Shown here in pieces: positions 20,163 to 31,316 of a stretch of DNA of 64,000 nt. The stretch's first letter is position 1; every line of letters begins with the position of its first letter. Under the pieces are notes generated by a model. That model had not been told where the DNA came from. It worked only from the letters and a program-made list of their open reading frames with translations, and searched no databases. The stretch is from Sophora flavescens (Eukaryota; Streptophyta; Magnoliopsida; Fabales; Fabaceae), in NCBI GenBank assembly GCA_030762895.1, contig CM061067.1, positions 165,476,518 through 165,540,517 on the forward strand, given 5' to 3'. The position numbers and the translations under genes are program-made.

Positions 20163-21912
20163 TGTTGTGGACTCCGGCAAGTGTACCGGGTCGTCGCAAG
20201 TAATAAAACACGGTAAGAGTCTACCGAGGTCGAACACAAGGATTGGGCTACCAATTCGACTAATTTCGGGAAATCCGATACGTTGGTCAAGTGAGAAAAG
20301 TGGTTGAGAGAGAGATTATGATCAAAATTTCAAGTAAGAAATCGATTAAAGCTAAGGTGATTAAATTCAGAAATTAAAATATCTAGGGTTTCAAATCCAC
20401 CTACCCAATCATGCATAGTATCCAAGTGATTATGTATTCCTCCCTAGGTTTAATTACAATGTCAACCGGGACCCCCAATTTCTCCTATATTCACGATGCA
20501 ATGCGCAATAGGACGTATTCAACGATTTGGATTAATTACTCACCAAGTCTCATAATCCTAATCCTCGAATTCTGTTAATTCTTGTTCCCTACGTGGTTGC
20601 ACTAATCTCCTACCCACTGTCGTGCAATATTCAATTAGTGATCCCAATTCAAGTTCTAAAACGCGAATCGCCGGTCGGCCTTAACACGTTTAACTAGTTA
20701 ATCATGCTAGCATATGATCAACACAATAATATCAGAATTGGAAAACATTTGCGAACCCGATTCAAGTTCTAAAACGCGAATCGCCGTTCGGCCTCAAACA
20801 CGTTTAACTGATTAATCACGCAATACATATGATCAAGCATTCAAATCAGAATCGGAAAACATCAATTAAAAAGAGGGGAGAAACACTTACATCATATGAA
20901 CACTACACAGCCATGGGTGGCTTCATCGATCCCTCGGACTAGGGGATTAGTTCCTCATGCCCGTGACGACGCACAAACAATCGGCAATAATCTCCATAAT
21001 AATAAACTAAAAGAAGAAAAGAAAAGAGAAGGGAGACGCAGCTCCAGAAACAAGGATTCGCACTCCTACTCTGCCCTAAACAAGTGGAAACAAACTTCAT
21101 ATCCAATCCTGATCTGAGACAGCCTTTAAATAAGGATTCTGTTCCTCGCCAGCTCGCGGGGCGAGCTTACTCTCGCGACGCGAAATTTAGTGTTGGCACG
21201 CTTCAAATTTTGGATTTTCGCGAGGCGATCTTGTATTCGCGGGGCGAGTCTTCAAACCCTAATCTGTCACAGCCGTGATATTCATCACGGCTAAACCGTG
21301 ATGGTCTCTGTCTTCCATGGTCTTCAGGGACTCGCGAGGCGAGACACCTTTCGCGGGGCGAGTCTTCAATTCTAGGCTGTGACCTTCATCACGGCTAGGC
21401 AGTGATGGTCTCTGACTTCCAAGTCTTCATGCTCTCGTGAGGCGAGCTGTCTCTTGCGGGGCGAGTCTTCAAACCTCAATTTGTCACAGCCGTGACCTTA
21501 ATCACGGCTATGCCGTGATAGTCTCTGTCTTGTTGATCTTCAGACTCTCGCGGGGCGAGAAGATTTTCGCGCGGCGATCCAGAAATGATGACTTTTGCTG
21601 CTTTGTTGACCTTCAGTCTCGCGAGGCGAGTACACTCATGGGCGAGTGTCTCCCAGTGCAATTTCCACTATTTCTTGGCTTTCCTTGACTCCCGGAGCTT
21701 CACTTTATTGACCTGAAAACACAAAAAGCAACCAAAAGCATAATTCTATCCAAAATAAGCTAAAAACTACACAAAAGACGCAAAACGAGTCAAAGTCCAA
21801 CTTAGGAACAAAACAAGGCAAAATTTGGGCGAAAACGAGAGTGAACTCGACTAATTGGCACATAAACCCTAGTTCATCTAGTCATAAAACTAGATAAGCC
21901 AGAGGCTTATCG
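20163..21912 (-). repeat. LTR B (internal)
   Basis: 1750 bp, TGTTGTGG to TTATCG. The last base is G where LTRs A and D have A. It shares this change with LTR C. Small base losses occur in the GC-rich module region near 21635-21655. Confidence 0.9.
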
Positions 21913-23304
21913 AAACACCCCAAACTTAAACCTTGCTTGTCCCCAAGCAAGCTTAAAACTCAAAAACGACTCAAGACTTGGCAAGCCTAAATGAATCAAT
22001 CGATTTCGCACAAATTTAATGCAACTTTACAAAACAGTTTTTCTCCAATGATCTCCCCCCTACATCAATGTCATCCCCACATTCATTTACTTTAAACCAT
22101 TGAGAACTTCATCATTCATGCAATCATTAGTCTAAGTTGAGGATCAGGGTCACACACAAAAGGAAGATCACCAATTTCAAACAACTGCCTTCCTCACAAG
22201 GGTATGTAAAATTTCACTCATTCGCTCAAATTCGTCTAGGCTTTCAACTTTTTCACTCAATTTCACTTATCAAGAGCACTTCCCATGAATTTGATTTTCA
22301 TCTCAAAAATGGTCCCCACGTAAACATGTATGCAACATCAGAAGGTCTTTTAAAGGTTGTAATGGGGCCTGGCTCAAGGTAGGATATTCAAGGATAGTTA
22401 GGCTTAAGTCCCTAGGAACTAAGAGAGCATGAGCATTTTGCAACTTTTTCCACTCAAATTCCTTTTTCCATTTTTTTCATTTGGGCTCGGGTGACTACAT
22501 CTTTTTCCTTGCTAATCTTTTGATTTGCCCCTTTTCTTTTGGCAATTTTTTTTTGTTTTCTTCTTTTCTTTTCTTTTCTTTTTGCCTTGGGTCAACCTTT
22601 ATTTTCTTTTTCTCATCCCAATATGACATATCACCTCGTAGCCACCCCAAACTTAGATTCTCACAACCTTTCTCTTGCTCATTTCCATGCTCTCCTAATC
22701 CTAAGATTGGGTTAACATGGTTTTTTCAGATTTTGGCTCGTAATGTAGGGTCATCAAGAAACAATAGGTCAATTGGCTCAATTTGGCTAACTAGGGAACA
22801 TGAATTAGGGATGGTTCTTTTCAGGCCAAGTAGTTATTCAAAGAAAATTGCCTAAATCATTTGATGCAACACATAAACATGCAAACCATAAAGAGATTCA
22901 AGCAAATTCGGGAAAGTGCAACTTAACAGCGATTCACACATTCAAAAACAGAGTTGGAGGCTCAAATCCTCACCTGGACATTTTGCAAATTGTTTGACCG
23001 AGATACGATTCCTAGTGTGTGCACCCCCCTCACCCCAAACTTATCATAAATCAAGTAATCACAACAAGGTTCTCAAAGTTCAGTTTTCAATTTTTAAGTG
23101 GGGATAAACTTTTCTAATTTCAGAACTTAGGGGAAATCATCAATGGTCAAATAATTCATGCAATCAATCTACGCTCAATCTAATTAAAATCCAACAAGCT
23201 TGCCGACACGACATTTCATACAAAAACTCTTGATCTTCTCAAATTATTCAAGAGCGACAAACAAAAACAGAACACAAAAAGCAAACACAAAAACAAAACA
23301 AAAG

Positions 23305-24417
23305 TTAGGAAAAGAGAGGGATACCTAGCTTGGGTTGCCTCCCAAGAAGCGCTTGTTTAACGTCCCGAGCTTGACTTATTAAGAAGCATCCACCTGGATC
23401 CCATAGTCTGTGGTACAAAGGCCAAGAGATGCTCATCATGTGAGATCCTCCACCCGGATCCCATGGTTTATGAAGTGGCCCTCGTAGGAGCAATATGACT
23501 CTATCCATACTTCCTTCTAGTCTGAGTGTGAAAACTTCTTTGACCTCCGCAATGATGAACTCACTTCCTCTCGGGTCAAAATGTGTTTTCACGAGGAAGT
23601 GTGCCAGACAAGTGGGCGGGTCTAACTTACCAATGTTCACACTTGCATGCAAGCCAACATATTTATTTAACGCATCAAAATCAGGTTGCTTGGCAAGCAT
23701 GGTGAAATCCTCTGCCACTTTATCTTCATTTTGCTCTCTACCCTCTTGCTCTGGTGCCTTGTCCCTTGCCAACTCCTCTTCCTTAGGTTGCTCTTTCTCA
23801 ACATGTGGCTGTTCCTGGGCCTTGTCGCTTGTCAATTCCTTTTCCTCCGGTTGTTCTTCCTCAACATGTGGTAGTTCTTCCTCAACTCCCTGAGAACTAG
23901 TTACATCCCAGTCATATCCCAACACCCCACTGCTTCTAGTTGTTGTGGCATTGCATTGGTTCTTAGGGTTGTTCTCGGTATCAACTGGGAGAGTCTCTGG
24001 GGGACACTCATTTAGTTGCTTTGTGAGCTGGGCAATCTGCATCTCTAGATTCTGAAGTGCCATCCCTGTCTGAGTTGCCAACTTGTCAATCGTCGTATTC
24101 ATCTTCTCAAAAGATGTGGCTGTAAAAGTTGACAACTTCTCAAGAGCCAACTCCCAAGGTTGTGGTTGCCAATTCTGTTGAGGTTGCTGTTGCCCATTTT
24201 GTTGAGGTTGTGGTTGCCAGGCTAAACCATCGTCAGCATTACTCCAAGCGACATCCGGATGGTCTCTACTCATATCACCCCAATACTGATTCTGACTCTG
24301 ATAGTTGTTCTGGGGCACGCTGTCATTATGCCATGGTTCCACATATACTTGAGGGAAGTAGAACGGACAACTCCAAGTGTCATGGTTCCCATCACAATAT
24401 TCGCAACCCGGAAGCAT
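23305..24417 (-). CDS. Gag-derived protein of the pol-less element, copy 2
   Basis: Same 370-aa reading frame as copy 1, with only a few substitutions (for example Asn to Thr in EKMNTTID, Cys to Ser in GLHASVN, Asp to Asn in DTENNPK). The CX2CX3HX4C knuckle, Glu-rich centre and post-pol-derived tail are all kept. That two copies stay open is explained by recent duplication and is not by itself evidence of selection. Confidence 0.65.
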   Translation of the reverse strand: MLPGCEYCDGNHDTWSCPFYFPQVYVEPWHNDSVPQNNYQSQNQYWGDMSRDHPDVAWSNADDGLAWQPQPQQNGQQQPQQNWQPQPWELALEKLSTFTATSFEKMNTTIDKLATQTGMALQNLEMQIAQLTKQLNECPPETLPVDTENNPKNQCNATTTRSSGVLGYDWDVTSSQGVEEELPHVEEEQPEEKELTSDKAQEQPHVEKEQPKEEELARDKAPEQEGREQNEDKVAEDFTMLAKQPDFDALNKYVGLHASVNIGKLDPPTCLAHFLVKTHFDPRGSEFIIAEVKEVFTLRLEGSMDRVILLLRGPLHKPWDPGGGSHMMSISWPLYHRLWDPGGCFLISQARDVKQALLGRQPKLGIPLFS

Positions 24418-24587
24418 TCCTTCGTGTACCTCGCATACAAAACAAGGCAAGACCAAGTGGAATCAAGGAAGTAGAGAGAGAGTAGAAAATAAAAAGAAAA
24501 TAATAAAAATAAAAATAAAAATAAGAACAAAAATAACTTAACCAAATAATCAAACTTCCCTAAAACTAGGAAAATTGGTTGTGCCAA

Positions 24588-24605
24588 TCCCCGGCAACGG
24601 CGCCA
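24588..24605 (-). other. PBS of internal region 2
   Basis: Same 18-base Athila-type PBS (minus TGGCGCCGTTGCCGGGGA), next to LTR C. Confidence 0.85.
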
Positions 24606-24611
24606 AAAACT

Positions 24612-26357
24612 TGTTGTGGACTCCGGCAAGTGTACCGGGTCGTCGCAAGTAATAAAACACGGTAAGAGTCTACCGAGGTCGAACACAAGGATTGGGCTAC
24701 CAATTCGACTAATTTCGGGAAATCCGATACGTTGGTCAAGTGAGAAAAGTGGTTGAGAGAGAGATTATGATCAAAATTTCAAGTAAGAAATCGATTAAAG
24801 CTAAGGTGATTAAATTCAGAAATTAAAATATCTAGGGTTTCAAATCCACCTACCCAATCATGCATAGTATCCAAGTGATTATGTATTCCTCCCTAGGTTT
24901 AATTACAATGTCAACCGGGACCCCCAATTTCTCCTATATTCACAGCCGTGCGCAATAGGACGTATTCAACGATTTGGATTAATTACTCACCAAGTCTCAT
25001 AATCCTAATCCTCGAATTCTGTTAATTCTTGTTCCCTACGTGGTTGCACTAATCTCCTACCCACTGTCGTGCAATATTCAATTAGTGATCCCAATTCAAG
25101 TTCTAAAACGCGAATCGCCGGTCGGCCTTAACACGTTTAACTAGTTAATCATGCTAGCATATGATCAACACAATAATATCAGAATTGGAAAACATTTGCG
25201 AACCCGATTCAAGTTCAAAAATGCGAATCGCCGTTCGGCCTCAAACACGTTTAACTGATTAATCACGCAATACATATGATCAAGCATTCAAATCAGAATC
25301 GGAAAACATCAATTAAAAAGAGGGGAGAAACACTTACATCATATGAACACTACACAGCCATGGGTGGCTTCATCGATCCCTCGGACGAGGGGATTAGTTC
25401 CTCATGCCCGTGACGACGCACAAACAATCGGCAATAATCTCCATAACAATAAACTAAAAGAAGAAAAGAAAAGAGAAGGGAGACGCAGCTCCAGAAACAA
25501 GGATTCGCACTCCTACTCTGCCCTAAACAAGTGGAAACAAACTTCATATCCAATCCTGATCTGAGACAGCCTTTAAATAAGGATTCTGTTCCTCGCCAGC
25601 TCGCGGGGCGAGCTTACTCTCGCGACGCGAAATTTAGTGTTGGCGCGCTTCAAATTTTGGATTTTCGCGAGGCGATCTTGTATTCGCGGGGCGAGTCTTC
25701 AAACCCTAATCTGTCATAGCCGTGATATTCATCACGGCTAAACCGTGATGGTCTCTGTCTTCCATGGTCTTCAGGGACTCGCGAGGCGAGACACCTTTCG
25801 CGGGGCGAGTCTTCAATTCTAGGCTGTGACCTTCATCACGGCTAGGCAGTGATGGTCTCTGACTTCCAAGTCTTCATGCTCTCGCGAGGCGAGCTGTCTC
25901 TCGCGGGGCGAGTCTTCAAACCTCAATTTGTCACAGCCGTGACCTTAATCACGGCTATGCCGTGATAGTCTCTGTCTTGTTGGTCTTCAGACTCTCGCGG
26001 GGCGAGAAGATTTTCGCGCGGCGATCCAGAAATGATGACTTTTGCTGCTTTGTTGACCTTCAGTCTCGCGAGTACACTCGCGGGGCGAGTGTCTCCAGAA
26101 TTGCAATTTCCACTATTTCTTGGCTTTCCTTGACTCCCGGAGCTTCACTTTATTGACCTGAAAACACAAAAAGCAACCAAAAGCATAATTCTATCCAAAA
26201 TAAGCTAAAAACTACACAAAAGACGCAAAACGAGTCAAAGTCCAACTTAGGAACAAAACAAGGCAAAATTTGGGCGAAAACGAGAGTGAACTCGACTAAT
26301 TGGCACATAAACCCTAGTTCATCTAGTCATAAAACTAGATAAGCCAGAGGCTTATCG
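24612..26357 (-). repeat. LTR C (internal)
   Basis: 1746 bp, ending TTATCG like LTR B. One palindromic module is shortened near 26060-26085 (TCGCGAGTACACTCGCGGGG). Confidence 0.9.
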
Positions 26358-27749
26358 AAACACCCCAAACTTAAACCTTGCTTGTCCCCAAGCAAGCTTA
26401 AAACTCAAAAACGACTCAAGACTTGGCAAGCCTAAATGAATCAATCGATTTCGCACAAATTTAATGCAACTTTACAAAACAGTTTTTCTCCAATGATCTC
26501 CCCCCTACATCAATGTCATCCCCACATTCATTTACTTTAAACCATTGAGAACTTCATCATTCATGCAATCATTAGTCTAAGTTGAGGATCAGGGTCACAC
26601 ACAAAAGGAAGATCACCAATTTCAAACAACTGCCTTCCTCACAAGGGTATGTAAAATTTCACTCATTCGCTCAAATTCGTCTAGGCTTTCAACTTTTTCA
26701 CTCAATTTCACTTATCAAGAGCACTTCCCATGAATTTGATTTTCATCTCAAAAATGGTCCCCACGTAAACATGTATGCAACATCAGAAGGTCTTTTAAAG
26801 GTTGTAATGGGGCCTGGCTCAAGGTAGGATATTCAAGGATAGTTAGGCTTAAGTCCCTAGGAACTAAGAGAGCATGAGCATTTTGCAACTTTTTCCACTC
26901 AAATTCCTTTTTCCATTTTTTTCATTTGGGCTCGGGTGACTACATCTTTTTCCTTGCTAATCTTTTGATTTGCCCCTTTTCTTTTGGCAATTTTTTTTTT
27001 GTTTTCTTCTTTTCTTTTCTTTTCTTTTTGCCTTGGGTCAACCTTTATTTTCTTTTTCTCATCCCAATATGACATATCACCTCGTAGCCACCCCAAACTT
27101 AGATTCTCACAACCTTTCTCTTGCTCATTTCCATGCTCTCCTAATCCTAAGATTGGGTTAACATGGTTTTTTCAGATTTTGGCTCGTAATGTAGGGTCAT
27201 CAAGAAACAATAGGTCAATTGGCTCAATTTGGCTAACTAGGGAACATGAATTAGGGATGGTTCTTTTCAGGCCAAGTAGTTATTCAAAGAAAATTGCCTA
27301 AATCATTTGATGCAACACATAAACATGCAAACCATAAAGAGATTCAAGCAAATTCGGGAAAGTGCAACTTAACAAGATTCACACATTCAAAAACAGAGTT
27401 GGAGGCTCAAATCCTCACCTGGACATTTTGCAAATTGTTTGACCGAGATACGATTCCTAGTGTGTGCACCCCCCTCACCCCAAACTTATCATAAATCAAG
27501 TAATCACAACAAGGTTCTCAAAGTTCAGTTTTCAATTTTTAAGTGGGGATAAACTTTTCTAATTTCAGAACTTAGGGGAAATCATCAATGGTCAAATAAT
27601 TCATGCAATCAATCTACGCTCAATCTAATTAAAATCCAACAAGCTTGCCGACACGACATTTCATACAAAAACTCTTGATCTTCTCAAATTATTCAAGAGC
27701 GACAAACAAAAACAGAACACAAAAAGCAAACACAAAAACAAAACAAAAG

Positions 27750-28863
27750 TTAGGAAAAGAGAGGGATACCTAGCTTGGGTTGCCTCCCAATAAGCGCTTG
27801 TTTAACGTCCCGAGCTTGACTTATTAAGAAGCATCCACCTGGATCCCATAGTCTGTGGTACAAAGGCCAAGAGATGCTCATCATGTGAGATCCTCCACCC
27901 GGATCCCATGGTTTATGAAGTGGCCCTCGTAGGAGCAATATGACTCTATCCATACTTCCTTCTAGTCTGAGTGTGAAAACTTCTTTGACCTCCGCAATGA
28001 TGAACTCACTTCCTCTCGGGTCAAAATGTGTTTTCACGAGGAAGTGTGCCAGACAAGTGGGCGGGTCTAACTTACCAATGTTCACACATGCATGCAAGCC
28101 AACATATTTATTTAACGCATCAAAATCAGGTTGCTTGGCAAGCATGGTGAAATCCTCTGCCACTTTATCTTCATTTTGCTCTCTACCCTCTTGCTCTGGT
28201 GCCTTGTCCCTTGCCAACTCCTCTTCCTTAGGTTGCTCTTTCTCAACATGTGGCTGTTCCTGGGCCTTGTCGCTTGTCAATTCCTTTTCCTCCGGTTGTT
28301 CTTCCTCATCATGTGGTAGTTCTTCCTCAACTCCCTGAGAACTAGTTACATCCCAGTCATATCCCAACACCCCACTGCTTCTAGTTGTTGTGGCATTGCA
28401 TTGGTTCTTAGGGTCGTTCTCGGTATCAACTGGGAGAGTTCTTCGGGGACACTCATTTAGTTGCTTTGTGTGTTGGGCAATCTGCATCTCTAGATTCTCA
28501 AGTACCATCCCCTGTCTGAGTTGCCAACTTGTCAATCGTCGCATTCATCTTCTCAAAAGATGTGGCTGTAAAAGTTGACAACTTCTCAAGAGCCAACTCC
28601 CAAGGTTGTGGTTGCCAATTCTGTTGAGGTTGCTGTTGCCCATTTTGTTGAGGTTGTGGTTGCCAGGCTAAACCATCGTCAGCATTACTCCAAGCGACAT
28701 CCGGATGGTCTCTACTCATATCACCCCAATACTGATTCTGACTCGATAGTTGTTCGGGGCACGCCTTGTCATTATGCCATGGTTCCACATATACTTGAGG
28801 GAAGTAGAACGGACAACTCCAAGTGTCATGGTTCCCATCACAATATTCGCAACCCGGAAGCAT
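27750..28863 (-). pseudogene. Gag-derived protein of the pol-less element, copy 3 (frameshifted)
   Basis: The same gene as copies 1 and 2 but with an extra C in a C-run near 28505-28512 (catcccctgtc against catccctgtc). This splits the frame into 28498-28863 and an overlapping 27750-28544. Further changes lie near 28440-28480 and 28740-28770, the latter altering the QNNYQSQ region. This copy is next to LTR D, which is also the most altered LTR. Confidence 0.7.
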
Positions 28864-29033
28864 TCCTTCGTGTACCTCGCATACAAAACAAGGCAAGACC
28901 AAGTGGAATCAAGGAAGTAGAGAGAGAGTAGAAAATAAAAAGAAAATAATAAAAATAAAAATAAAAATAAGAACAAAAATAACTTAACCAAATAATCAAA
29001 CTTCCCTAAAACTAGGAAAATTGGTTGTGCCAA

Positions 29034-29051
29034 TCCCCGGCAACGGCGCCT
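29034..29051 (-). other. PBS of internal region 3, one mismatch
   Basis: As the other two but the base nearest the LTR differs (plus cggcgccT for cggcgccA), so the minus-strand site starts AGGCGCC. Confidence 0.8.
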
Positions 29052-29057
29052 AAAACT

Positions 29058-30805
29058 TGTTGTGGACTCCGGCAAGTGTACCGGGTCGTCGCAAGTAATA
29101 AAACACGGTAAGAGTCTACCGAGGTCGAAGACAAGGATTGGGCTACCAATTCGACTAATTTCGGGAAATCCGATACGTTGGTAAAGTGAGAAAAGTGGTT
29201 GAGAGAGAGATTATGATCAAAATTTCAAGTAAGAAATCGATTAAAGGTAAGGTGATTAAATTCAGAAATTAAAATATCTAGGGTTTCAAATCCACCTACC
29301 CAATCATGCATAGTATCCAAGTGATTATGTATTCCTCCCTAGGTTTAATTACAATGTCAACCAGGACCCCCAATTTCTCCTATATTCACAGCCGTGCGCA
29401 ATAGGACGTATTCAACGATTTGGATTAATTACTCACCAAGTCTCATAATCCTAATCCTCGAATTCTGTTAATTCTTGTTCCCTACGTGGTTGCACTAATC
29501 TCCTACCCACTGTCGTGCAATATTCAATTAGTGATCCCAATTCAAGTTCTAAAACGCGAATCGCCGGTCGGCCTTAACACGTTTAACTAGTTAATCATGC
29601 TAGCATATGATCAACACAATAATATCAGAATTGGAAAACATTTGCGAACCCGATTCAAGTTCTAAAACGCGAATCGCCGTTCGGCCTCAAACACGTTTAA
29701 CTGATTAATCACGCAATACATATGATCAAGCATTCAAATCAGAATCGGAAAACATCAATTAAAAAGAGGGGAGAAACACTTACATCATATGAACACTACA
29801 CAGCCATGGGTGGCTTCATCGATCCCTCGGACGAGGGGATTAGTTCCTCATGCCCGTGACGACGCACAAACAATCGGCAATAATCTCCATAATAATAAAC
29901 TAAAAGAAGAAAAGAAAAGAGAAGGGAGACGCAGCTCCAGAAACAAGGATTCGCACTCCTACTCTGCCCTAAACAAGTGGAAACAAACTTCATATCCAAT
30001 CCTGATCTGAGACAGCCTTTAAATAAGGATTCTGTTCTCGCCGGCTCGCATGGGCGAGCTTACTCTCGCGACGCGAAATTTAGTGTTGGCGCGCTTCCAA
30101 TTTTGGATTTTCGCGAGGCGATCTTGTATTCGCGGGCGAGTCTTCAAACCCTGTCTATCACTGTAGTGATATTCATCACGGCTAAACTGTGTTGGTCTCT
30201 GTCTTCCATGGTCTTCAGGGACTCGCGAGGCGAGACACCTTTCGCGGGGCGAGTCTTCAATTCTAGGCTGTGACCTTCATCACGGCTAGGCAGTGATGAT
30301 GGTCTCGACTTCCAAGTCTTCATGCTCTCGCGAGGCGAGCTGTCTCTCGCGGGCGAGTCTTCAAACCTCAATTTGTCACAGTAGTGACCTTAATCACGGC
30401 TATGCCGTGATAGTCTCTGTCTTGCTGGTCTTGGACTCTCGCGGGCGAGAAGATTTTCTTGGCGATCCAGAAATGATGACTTTTGCTGCTTTGTTGACCT
30501 TCAGTCTCGCAAGGCGAGAGTACATTCGCTGGGCGAGTGTCTCCAGAATTGCAATTTCCACTATTTCTTGGCTTTCCTTGTCTCCCGGAGCTTCACTTTA
30601 TTGACCTGAAAACATAAAAAGCAACCAAAAGCATAATTCTATCCAAAATAAGCTAAAAACTACACAAAAGACGCAAAACGAGTCAAAGTCCAACTTAGGA
30701 ACAAAACAAGGCAAAATTTGGGCGAAAACGAGAGTGAACTCGACTAATTGGCACATAAACCCTAGTTCATCTAGTCATAAAACTAGATAAGCCAGAGGCT
30801 TATCA
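29058..30805 (-). repeat. LTR D (outer, 5' LTR on the minus strand)
   Basis: 1748 bp, ending TTATCA and followed by the TSD. It has several losses of one G within GGGG runs of the CTCGCGGGGCGAG modules, and substitutions in the TCAC modules (30160-30200). These are either true decay or assembly error in GC-rich repeats. Confidence 0.9.
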
Positions 30806-31110
30806 CATCACGGTCGTGATACGTATCACGGCCACCCCGTGATGGTTTCTGTCTTTTGAGGACCTGCCACTCACGGCCGTGATCTGAATCACGGCCTGCC
30901 CGTGATGGACATTGTCTTTCTCAGGCTACCTGTCACGGCCGTGACCTCCATCACTGCTAGGTCGTGATGCTCTCTGATCTTCAGGATTCTTCCATCACGC
31001 CCGTGATGGGGATCACGGCTGGGCCGTGACCCTTTCTGATCTTCAACTCTGGCTCATCACGGTCGTGACCAGTGTCACGGCCTGGGCGTGATGGTTACTG
31101 ACTTTGTTGC
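30806..31110. repeat. Tandem palindrome array in the Athila 3' region
   Basis: Five units of roughly 60 bp, each TCACGG(C/T)CGTGA, 6-8 bases, TCACGGCCnGGCCGTGA, then GTTTCTG or a variant. Some arms carry single mismatches. It is continuous with 15646-15713 once the nested block is removed. Confidence 0.9.
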
Positions 31111-31260
31111 CTCTGCCCTTTTTGTTTCTCCTTCCTCCTTTCCCTGCAAACACTTAACAAACCTATTAATCTATGATATTTTCCTCTTGATCTTCTCAAA
31201 TTATTCAAGAGGGCAAAATCAAAAACAAAAACTAACTAAGGATAAGGGTTAAGAAAATTT

Positions 31261-31304
31261 GGGTTGCCTCCCAATAAGCGCTTCTTTAACGTCACTAGCT
31301 TGAC
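31261..31304 (-). other. Conserved Athila post-pol block
   Basis: On the minus strand: GTCAAGCTAGTGACGTTAAA, then GAAGCGCTTATTGGGAGGCA, then ACCC. Nearly the same block occurs in the nested element (about 18883-18926 and its repeats). Athila elements of many plants carry such a GACGTTAAA...AAGCGCTT...GGGAGGCAACCC motif after pol. Its role is not known to me. AAGCGCTT is a perfect palindrome. Confidence 0.7.
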
Positions 31305-31316
31305 GGGTAGATGACT

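Larger units (their letters stand above)
15714..30805 (-). mobile_element. Four-LTR tandem array of a pol-less Athila-related element
   Basis: The block reads LTR A (15714-17463), internal 1, LTR B (20163-21912), internal 2, LTR C (24612-26357), internal 3, LTR D (29058-30805). The repeat period is 4449, 4449 and 4446 bp. The target-site duplication CATCA occurs only at the outer ends (15709-15713 and 30806-30810). Each inner LTR is joined to a PBS on one side and a PPT on the other with no TSD, so one integration was followed by amplification, or a concatemer was integrated. Each internal region is about 2.7 kb with a gag-like ORF only. The PBS is of the Athila type (TGGCGCCGTTGCCGGGGA), so mobilisation by an autonomous Athila element is likely but inferred. 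Confidence 0.93.

Noticed and set aside
15714..30805. CRISPR-like or satellite interpretation of the regularly spaced repeats
   Set aside because: The period is 4.45 kb with LTR, PBS, PPT and an outer TSD, so it is a retrotransposon array.
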